DNA of 64,000 nucleotides from Aquatica leii (Eukaryota; Arthropoda; Insecta; Coleoptera; Lampyridae). The position numbers were made by a program, and so were the translations under genes. Under the pieces are notes generated by a model that saw only the letters and a program-made list of their open reading frames with translations, was not told where the DNA came from and did not search any database. Every line of letters starts with the position of its first letter. Within the stretch, counting starts at the first letter, position 1. The stretch covers positions 173,120,882 to 173,184,881 of the forward strand of contig CM069433.1 in the NCBI GenBank assembly GCA_035610365.1, given 5' to 3'. This document shows, one piece after another, positions 56,162-64,000 of this stretch.

Positions 56162-56590
56162 TGTTGCGTATTTTATTATTAAAACTAGTTTATTAAACTA
56201 CTAAAAATATATACACGTTGAAACTAACCGAACTAATTAATTCTAAGGATATTTAATAAAAACACTTACAGTATAATTTATATATAGCGCTATCACTGAC
56301 ACGAAGATAAGATAAAGTCAAACACTTGTATAACACTTGTTTACGTTAAAGTCACGTACTTCGTAGATTTATTTATAACACGCGTTAATCACTTATTTAT
56401 TTCTACTTGAGTAGTCTTCTTAACACTGCCATCTTCGCATAACGGAAGTAACTGACCTACGATTTGTTTCTTCGGTTATTATACACATTTGGAAATCCTT
56501 CTCGAGTGTTCCCTATCTTTCGATATATCTTCTAGAAGATGGATAACAACTTCGAGAAGGCTCTTGAATTTGCGGATAACTTCTTAAACG
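56162..56590 (-). repeat. LTR of Gypsy B
   Basis: Begins TGTTGCGTATTTTATTATTA, alignable with 29,562-29,805. On the minus strand the next bases after the LTR are AG and TGGTGTCACGGTGTCGGG, a different candidate primer site from the one at 55,905. The right boundary is approximate; a TCGAGAAGG/CCTTCTCGAG-type inverted pair lies at about 56,497-56,560. Confidence 0.65.
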
Positions 56591-56671
56591 TTTTAATATG
56601 TTGTATTTTCTTAGTTAGTACTTGTGGATATTCTATTCCTTATTGTTTTTTGTACCTTTGTTAGTGTATAG

Positions 56672-56821
56672 GTTGCAGATGACGACCGGTGCTTGTTGTG
56701 TGGTGTTTCTGATACTCCGTCACATATGATTCTCTCCTGTCAGGAGTTCGATGATGACCTGAGTACCTTAAGAACCCAAATCAACCCGATTCCGATTCCC
56801 CTGAGTCTATTCTTAGACTAG
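56672..56821 (+). pseudogene. LINE ORF2 C-terminus, cysteine-motif fragment
   Basis: Plus-strand reading VADDDRCLLCGVSDTPSHMI then LSCQEFDDDLSTLRTQIN, ending in TAG at 56,819-56,821. The pattern CxxCx8HxxxxC is the zinc-finger-like motif that closes ORF2 in R1/Jockey/I-type LINEs, shortly before the stop codon. Only these 49 codons are recognisable. Upstream sequence is Gypsy B LTR, so the LINE piece is 5' truncated at that junction. Confidence 0.65.
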
Positions 56822-58925
56822 TGTCCTACTCATTGCATTCGCTAGAAGAGATCAGAGTCAAACGTAAATCAGAGTATAATTTAGTTTATTATTGCATGGC
56901 ATTATGATTTTATTTTACAGTCAGCTACGGCAAAGTAGGGTATTTATTTAGTTATTTAACTGCATGTGGCTTATTTTAGAATATTTTATTTGAGTATTTT
57001 TAGTTAACTAACATTTTTATTAAGTTTTTAGTCGAAAGCTGTCTTGACTAACTGGCCTCACCCATGTCTATTACAACATCGTATCTTTTTCCCGTCTACT
57101 TGGCAGGTCGGTGCCCTCGCTGAACCTTGTGCTTACATAGCACGAACCAGATACATAGCCCATCCGATTCGTCTAACTAGGAAATCTTTTCTTTTCGTAA
57201 CATATCTTAAATCGTTTTATGTGGCGAACTTCAACCAAGCAAGTTCAGGTGGTTTGGTAAGTCGGCGTCCTCCTCTTCCTCCCCTCATCCTCCGCCCCCT
57301 TTCTCCTCTTCACCCTTCTCCTCCTCTTCTGCATCCTCGCTGTTTAAAAACATTAAAGATTTTTTAATTTAGAAATTATTCAAAGATTATCTTTTTTAAG
57401 GAGGGAATCTTTTTAAGGATAAATTTTATGTTTTAGTCGCTTACCTGTCTAGATATGATAAAAGAATGATACAAACGATAAATAGGACACCAGTAAGTTT
57501 TATTATCATCGAAAAAGCCACAAAACGTTGTACCTTGAATTGGTCACACAACTATTCACCAAATACCGAATCTGATTTAGTAGGTACAAAATTGACTGAC
57601 ATTTTATACCAGCAAACTCTCTTCTGTTTGGAGGATTGTGGGAGGCTGGCATTAAAAGAATAAAGGATCAAATTAAGCGCGTTGCGCCTAACTTTTGAAC
57701 AGTCGATATGCAATTTAAGATTCCTGTCTCCTTTTGTTTCGATCTATTGGGCCTAAGAAAACGATATTTATTTACTCTTCATCAGTTTCGTAAAAATAAT
57801 TTTGGGTTATAGATAAGCTTCAGCTTTAATTTTTTTATTTTATGCTACATTTTTTTTTTAATTAGTTTTGGAAAACAATAATATTTAATTTTTTTAATGA
57901 TGACTAAACTTGTTTAAGGATTTTAATTTTTGCATGTCTTTAACATATGAACTCAAACTGCATCATAAGTATACTGATTTATTGGTCATTACAAACAAAT
58001 TTCTAAGTATCAAAACGAAATGTATTACAAGAATATTAATTTGTTGGTCAATTTTCTTTGTCTATATATAGTTTTAATAACATAATAATAATAAATAATA
58101 CAGCAAAAGGCGTTGACATCATTTTAGTTGTTTATTTTTCGTTCAGACGTAACCATGATCATTTGTTGTTTTTAAAGATATTTAACTGTCAATTTCATTT
58201 GAAATTATTTATCATAATTATAACTGTATTTGAATTTTTTTATATTCAACGATATTACTTTTATAACATAAAATTACTTTTTATGTCGACCAAAACGTAA
58301 TTTTATGAATATATCTAAAGTATATAATTGTATGAAAGGATTAACGACATTAGACAAGAAATATTAAATTTTTTATACCGCGTGTTCTATTAAATGCGTT
58401 ATAAAGAGTAATAAATTATAAAATATAATATGTTTTAAGTATTTCCGTCTACATTGTGGTGAAATGAATAAATGAGGTGACCTTTTTTAGAGTCTTTTAG
58501 AAACACGCTGAGCCTAATGGAAAAATCTAGTAAGAAATATCTTTTCAGACATATACAAATAAGGGGATTTGTCGCACTTAATGATTTGTTTAATTTAGTA
58601 AAAAAAAACCATTTGAGGAATAATTTGATAATGTTCTCACTGAAACACTTTATTTTTTCAATTAAAAATATTATAGATTTGTGGATTAAGCAATGCAAAT
58701 AAAATTTAATGATTGATAGTAATTATAAGTTGGTTTGTTCATTATTGTACTATGCAAAACTGTAGCTATTTTTTAAATTGTTTTATATTATCATAATAGA
58801 AAATATTTTATACATTGTTTCCTGTCACAATAAAGTGCAAATATTGAATTTATATTAACTCTTTTATACTAAAATACTTTATACTAAAAAAAATACAACT
58901 TGAGAAAAAAACCAATATTTTTTAA
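56822..58925. other. Unassigned, includes possible LINE 3' tail and a CT-rich tract
   Basis: 56,822-57,050 may be the LINE's 3' untranslated part. 57,265-57,345 is pyrimidine-rich (CCTCCTCTTCCTCCCC-like) and accounts for the proline-rich open frame there. The rest is AT-rich without signal. Confidence 0.35.
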
Positions 58926-58929
58926 ACTG

Positions 58930-59165
58930 TTCACACTTACTTTAGAAGATGTATTCAGTCAGATCCTTACAATCGACAAACATCTCAGATACGAAGATGA
59001 TGTCATATTGACGGCAACAACATTATTTGAAGAATTGGAATCAATGATTATAGAACTAGAAGAAACGAAAGGCCGGCCTAAAAATAAATATAAACAAAAC
59101 AAAAATAATGACCAACGTACAAAAAAAACAGAAGTATCTAATCAAAGACAAATCCTAAAGTTACA
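58930..59165 (+). pseudogene. LINE reverse transcriptase fragment (catalytic box)
   Basis: Plus-strand frame from 58,900: HLRYEDDVILTATTLFEELE then SMIIELEETK. This matches LINE RT box C ('HLRFADDIVL.A…EEL..M..EL'), with YEDD in place of Y/FADD. A frameshift near 59,070 continues as AGLKININKTKIMTNVQ, the strongly conserved 'GLKIN..KTK.M' segment that follows in RTE/Jockey-like elements. About 75 codons only. Confidence 0.8.
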
Positions 59166-59169
59166 TTTA

Positions 59170-60114
59170 TAATTACAATTACATTTCTCACTCTTCTCTT
59201 GTTAAAAATAATTATATTTGTCGTTATGACCAGTGTTTTGTCATGTGCTCTATTTCAGTGTGGGATAGATTTAAACGGCGACTTAAATTCTAGTTTCTAA
59301 TCGTTTTGGCACCTTTTTAATTTCACGTTATAATTAGCACATCAAGACCTCCGATGTGCTTGCTGATTCAACTGAGTTAGTCGCCAAGAATTAAATTATG
59401 AGAAAATCCTCGTAACACGTTCATCATTTTCTCCTTCGATACTCGGTATATTTTCATACAGATTTCAGTTGGCAGTTTTGCATTGATAAGTAACTTTTAA
59501 TACCGCAATTTTTTTTTCTTACTTAACAGGTTAAACCTTATGGCGGACACCGGTATGTGCTGCTGAAACTCCTGAGCAGACCGTGGCATAGACCCGTGTC
59601 CACCAGAGATACCAATCTTTATATTTTCGCATAGGCTAGACGGTCACAATGATGTTACATTTGTTTTAAGGATTGTGTTTGCTCGGCCCTAGCGCATCGA
59701 TTGCTACCACCAAGTTTTCAGTATCAGTTGTTCTTGTTACAACCTGTTTGCAGATCAAGTGCACCAAGGCACAGCAAACAAACAAAGGTATACAAGTTTT
59801 TACGTGCTGGAAATCAAATCTTTAAAAGGCAGGAAGCAGCTCTTCTAACGCCCTATTGTTTTTGTGTGCTTTGTCAGTGATCCATACTCGTGCGTGAATG
59901 ATATAGTAAAGAAGTCATTACAGCCATTAGGTATATAACTTTCTATAAATCGGTTGAAAAATTAATGTATTGAAATCGTAACAAATTGTGAATTTCAAAA
60001 TATCTGAAACTGAGAAGAAATGTCGGCAATACAATATTGAGTATTAGAAATATGGATTTACCCAATCTCCAACAAACCAATTGCCTATCTATTTAATTTG
60101 CCAAAAAGTTATTT
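59170..60114. other. Unassigned; may hold the 5' part of the hAT element
   Basis: A GC-richer patch at 59,540-59,640. No terminal repeat that pairs with a sequence beyond 61,262 could be identified. Confidence 0.3.
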
Positions 60115-61262
60115 TAAAAGAAGCCATGAAGGTTTCTAGACTCTAAAAGCATTTGAATAAAATACGTGCCGATAAAAACGACAAAGATTTATCCTATTTT
60201 CTAGGACTTGAAAAGAAACATTTAAAACAAGCAACTATATCAAACCATTTTGCATCGTGTTCTAAACTGAAAGATGATGGACTTCGTGTTTTGTAAAATA
60301 ATTCATTATTAATCGCAAAAGCGGGAAAACCACACACAATTGGTGAGGAATTAATTATGCCGGCAGTCAGAGAGGTAATCAAAACTGTTCTTTATCATAA
60401 GACTCCATCAGATATCATTAAAAAAATACCTTTGAATAATAATACAGCGCAAAGAAGAATAGATGGATTGGCTAAAGACGTTGAATTATCATTAAGTGAT
60501 TACTTGAAAAGTTTTCTATTCAACTCGATGAATCAACTTTACCAAATAACGAAATCGTTAAGAATTATTATTTGCAAAAAATTTCGAAACGGATACAAAG
60601 GGAGAATCCATATTTAATTTCATGCACGTTTGTTTCCAAGAGAAAGAAATTCTTATTCGAAATGTTTTATCAGGTGCTACGGATTATTAGAGCAGTCAAC
60701 AAGATAAGAAGAAATTCATTAATTAACAAATTAGTTGGGCAACTTTGTAGTAAAAATGATGAACATTTTAATCGCTTGCTGTTGCACACAAAAGTACGAT
60801 GGCTCTCGAAAGGTGTTTGTCTATATCGCTTTTTCAATCTCTTTGACTCTGTACAGGACTTCCTTAAAAACAGAGACGATGAACTGCGCAAAAATTTCTA
60901 GCTAGATTTTGGACACTTTCTCAAAAGCGGATACAGCAGAATCATCAAATTTAGAAGAAGAACTCGTAAAACTCACAATTAATCAAAAATTAAAATTAAA
61001 ATTCCGAAATGGATACCAACAGTTCTGGCTACAAAAATCATTATCAGCTCTTCACCATGGATTGTGAGAAATAGTACAGAAATTTTTAATTGCGTTTCTT
61101 TTATCATATTTGGCTGAGCGTGGGTTCAGTGCAGTAGATAATTTACTGTCTAAGCAGGAATAGAATGCAGATCACTGAGCGTGGTGATTTGCGACTGATG
61201 TGAACTAAATTGAAACCCGACATTAACAAATTGTTAAGGCTCCACCAACCTCAACCATTACA
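60115..61262 (+). pseudogene. Decayed hAT transposase (ZBED5/SCAND3-like)
   Basis: Plus-strand blocks are: LGLEKKHLKQATISNHFAS (about 60,207); IAKAGKPHTIGEELIMPAVR (60,312-60,372); TPSDIIKKIPLNNNTAQRRI then DGLAKDVELSLSDYLKS (60,403-60,510); HTKVRWLSKGVCLYRFFNLF (60,785-60,850), the conserved 'W.SKG.VL.R' segment; and a C-terminus with YLAERGFSAVDNLLSKQ (about 61,110-61,160), then NRMQITERGDLRLM in a shifted frame. This is the order in the ZBED5/SCAND3-type hAT transposases. The middle with the catalytic core is missing or scrambled between 60,520 and 60,650, and frameshifts abound. Confidence 0.85.
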
Positions 61263-61776
61263 TTGATATTTATGGTTTCTTATTGAATTTTGTTTTTTTA
61301 AATTTTTTTTACTAATTTTTATTAATCGTCTTGTCTTTGCTTTTTTGCAGTGCCCCAGTGCAGAATGCTTAAGCTTTGTGTATTGTCTTGTATTTGTTGA
61401 TTAAGTTAATTAATTTTTAAGTTGTGATTATAATAGACAGACATAAAATTGGTATAATTAACTAATATGTAAAAGGAAGCGTTGAAATTTTTTTTTGTAA
61501 AAGGGACGGTAGTCCATAAAAAGTTGGGAACTTATGTGTATGCCAACTAAATTGAATTAGGCAAGATTATAATCAACTGTACTATTCAAAATTTAACAAG
61601 ATTTTTATGCTGAGGTTGGAAGCCCTAAAACGAAATTGCATCAAAATCCCGTTCTTGTAAGAAATGTGTAAGAAATGCATCGTTTTCAGTTTCTGATCGT
61701 CTACCACAGCCATCAGTGTTGTCTTTAAAATCAGTAGTGTAATGTAAAATTATTTACTAAAATGACAATAACGTTC
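61263..61776. other. Unassigned
   Basis: AT-rich stretch between the hAT relic and the piggyBac element; no signal. Confidence 0.35.
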
Positions 61777-61780
61777 TTAA

Positions 61781-63992
61781 CCTTTCAGTACTAACATGAT
61801 TTTTTTAACGTAAGTACTAACATCGGTCTGTCAGACTGTATGTTAATAAGAGCCAAAATATTTTAGAAAAGTATTCTTATTTAATTATTATAAAGATAAA
61901 AACAAAGTTATATAATATGCAAACAAAGATGAAGTTTTTTTTCACAAAACAATAATAAAATTACTCAGTTTCAGCATTACTTTGCAAATTCACGCACTCG
62001 TTGCACATGGCGATAACATGCTCGAGGCATAAAAACTTTTTACACTTATTACACTTGTATTTGGTTTTTCGACTCTTCCTCGCGCTGCAGTCTTGACTTC
62101 TTCCATGAGTCTTTCGTGGTTCTACTGTTTGAACAATTTCTGGACCCATATTACAAATTTCTCGAATACGCATCCTAGATAATCGTGGAACCTGTTGAAC
62201 AGTAGTGCGTCGTTTTAGATGCTCCGAGAGTAACTGCATAGCAAGGTCTTCAAGAAACACTCTTCTGACAGAATTATCCTCTGCATTCTTGGCTTTGGAT
62301 ATTACAAATGTGTTTATGCCACCTACATCCAATATACGATAAAAAATTACCATAGGCCACCTTCTCGTACCTCTTGCACAGCTGTATGTAGAACAGAGTT
62401 TGTCGACAACGTCTACACCGCTTTTCGTGGCATTGTACAACTTAATTATTTCCGGTTTTGACGTTTCTGCGTCAATACTGTCGTCTTCGTGCATTGTTGA
62501 AAAAAGTGATACATTTTTTCCTTTTCTTGGTATATAAGATACTAAGGTACCATTCTCGTGGAACCCAAACATACTTGATCCCTGTGGCCTGGTTTTTTCT
62601 TCTACGAATTCACGTGGTAATTCCCGCTTGTTTTTTCTTATCGTCCCTACCACTGTTAGATTCTTTTGGGGCAAACTTTGACATAAGGGAATACTAGTGA
62701 ACCAGTTGTCCATAGTTATGTTCCTTCCTGTTTTTGATGGGTTCGATTAATCTTTCGACGACTGCTTTCGCACTATTATCAACTACAAAGAGGCCTTCCG
62801 GTTGTTTACCAAGATATACTTCCATATTTGTGGTGTAAAATGTTTTAGCATCTACCAAAGATATAATTTTGATACCATACTTATTTGGTTTGTTTCGTAT
62901 ATACTGACGGAAGTTACATCTACCTCGAAAGGCCGGAAGCATTTCATCTACGGTGACGTATTCAGATGGTGTATAATTTTTCTTGCAGTTTGATAGAAAT
63001 ATTTCAAAGAAGTCTCGAATTGCAGCCATTTTATCTATTTTCAACCTATCAGGTCTTGTCGCTTTGTTGTCAAATCTAAGATTCCTCAGTAACAAACGAA
63101 AACGTTCTAAGGACATGGTAAGTCTAAATATTTCTATAGATGTCGCATTGGTTTTCCACAAGTCATCTGCATTAGAATGGTTAATTTTTCGGATAGCACA
63201 TATATATATATAATAAACCCAACAGCGCCTTAATTTCTATTATATCAGTAGCAAAAGCAGACCGATAGCTTTTATCATATTTTTGTGATGTAATGGACAA
63301 ATTTGTGCATTCAACAAGTAATTCTAACATATCGTTAGTAAAAAAACATGACCATATATCCAAAATGTTATTGGTCGCTTGTTGAGCAGGACCTTTTATG
63401 CCTGGTCTCTGTGTTATTATATTTTTTCGACGAACTCTGACTTGTTGTGAACCTGGATGTTTATACCATTTTGTTGAACCATCTTTGCCAGTAAAGCAAG
63501 GTTCAATATATAGTTTTTTTGGTCTCTTAACGTGTGGTTCATAATCAATTTCCGTTTCTGAATCTATATCTTGTTCTGATTCAGAATCGCCTTCTCGTTC
63601 CTCTACTTTATCTTCCTCGTCAGAATCTTCTAGATCACTAATTTCAGGCGCACTATCACTTTCATTTTGTAATTCTTGCCACATTCTGTGAATGCGCTCC
63701 TGTTCTTTCTCGTAATTCATTTTAAATATTTTATTATTAAATTTTAGCAATGAAACAACAAGTACAAAACACCTAATTAAAACCGTTATACTAATACTAA
63801 CAACGGTCTGAGGGACGAATTACACAGAAAACACAAACGAATTAAAAAATGCTGTAGCCACGTCAAACACTTATGTGAAACTGATAGAAACTAAGCTAGC
63901 AAGAGCCGTAGATGCACTCGCGCACGCGTTTTCTTGTTAGAGGCAAATAAGTAGGGGTGCCGTCTGTGAGACCGTATGTTAGTACTGAAAGG
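61781..63992 (-). mobile_element. piggyBac element with perfect 17-bp ends and TTAA duplications
   Basis: Seen: CCTTTCAGTACTAACAT at 61,781-61,797 and its exact inverse ending at 63,992. TTAA lies on both sides (61,777-61,780 and 63,993-63,996). The subterminal word ACTAACA(T/A)CGGTCTG occurs near both ends (about 61,825 and 63,796). The interior is a piggyBac transposase on the minus strand. Known: TTAA targeting and CCYT-type ends define piggyBac. At 2,212 bp it is a full-length size. Confidence 0.95.
61961..63750 (-). pseudogene. piggyBac transposase, nearly complete, two frameshifts
   Basis: Three minus-strand blocks cover the whole protein. 63,750-63,181: an acidic N-terminus (SDLEDSDEEDKVEEREGD), then the start of the DDE domain. 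63,161-62,694: VTVDEMLPAFRGRC (first catalytic D) and NKPNKYGIKIISLVDA. 62,713-61,961: MDNWFTS (second D), SGVDVVDKLCSTYSCARGTR (third D), and a C-terminal cysteine-rich finger (YKCNKCKKFLC … MCNEC). The first break sits in a TATATATATATA tract (63,200-63,212), the second in a T5 run (A5 on the coding strand, 62,731-62,735). No other stop is seen. The start is the ATG at 63,750, about 240 bp inside the right terminal repeat. It cuts and pastes at TTAA when active. Confidence 0.93.
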
Positions 63993-64000
63993 TTAAGTTA

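Larger units (their letters stand above)
53460..56590 (-). mobile_element. Gypsy family B copy, internally deleted
   Basis: The left end is the last 47 bp of an LTR (TGTTGCGTATTTTATTATTA…), joined directly to the start of RT at about 53,507. The body is pol start and gag on the minus strand. The right side has a leader and LTR end at 55,907, then a second leader and a longer LTR from 56,162. The arrangement needs at least one deletion (RT to LTR) and a partial duplication or second copy at the right end. Confidence 0.75.

Noticed and set aside
57044-57367. Proline-rich 107-codon open frame
   Set aside because: Its C-terminal half is a CT-rich tract and its N-terminal half has no recognisable motif.
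1-64000. CRISPR array, bacterial operons or integrons
   Set aside because: Composition, element types and the decay pattern are eukaryotic; the repeats are irregular and lack unique equal-length spacers.

Overview
This is an AT-rich eukaryotic window, most likely from an insect. The evidence is the mix of element families: Penelope-like, Ty3/Gypsy, piggyBac, several hAT types and LINE fragments, some of which resemble multi-copy families common in insect genomes. The exact taxon cannot be read from the sequence. I found no convincing host gene, tRNA, rRNA or CRISPR array. Nearly everything recognisable is a transposable element, and many are nested.

Region by region. 0-8 kb holds pieces of Penelope-like elements (PLEs): a minus-strand copy with inverted ends and a 15-bp target duplication at 1.6-3.2 kb, an endonuclease-domain fragment at 4.4 kb and a 3' end at 8.0 kb. 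It also holds a decayed transposase-like gene at 5.2-6.5 kb. 8.3-13.7 kb is bracketed by inverted clusters of a 'TTTGAACGC'-type minisatellite and contains a 1.1-kb non-autonomous hAT element, SINE-like repeats and a near-perfect palindrome with hammerhead-like arms. 15.2-18.7 kb is a decayed hAT element with terminal repeats and an 8-bp target duplication. 19.0-24.7 kb is a three-level nest: a hAT remnant inside a Gypsy remnant inside a candidate DNA transposon. 24.7-26.5 kb is a decayed transposase of a family I recognise but cannot name. 27.0-29.0 kb is a PLE with an inverted 5' part, RT and GIY-YIG domains. 30.7-32.4 kb is a minus-strand LINE fragment.

The centrepiece is at 35,881-46,347: a complete, apparently recent Ty3/Gypsy element on the minus strand. 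It has 2,063-bp LTRs that are almost identical, 4-bp target duplications (AGTT), an intact gag, an intact protease-RT-RNase H-integrase pol, and a GGGAAAC heptamer suited to -1 frameshifting at the gag/pol overlap. It lies within an interval that splits an older Gypsy copy of a different family (33.1-34.8 kb and 46.4-47.6 kb). A diverged solo LTR of its own family, with ATGT duplications, is on the plus strand at 48,402-50,941.

51-57 kb has a MITE, a non-autonomous hAT and an internally deleted Gypsy copy. 57-61 kb has LINE and hAT fragments. The window ends with a structurally complete piggyBac element (61,781-63,992, TTAA duplications). Its transposase is broken only by two frameshifts, each in a simple-sequence run.

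The elements do not work together as a pathway. The layout reads as a record of successive insertions, as expected for gene-poor chromatin or a transposon-rich cluster. Only the 10.5-kb Gypsy element looks potentially autonomous.
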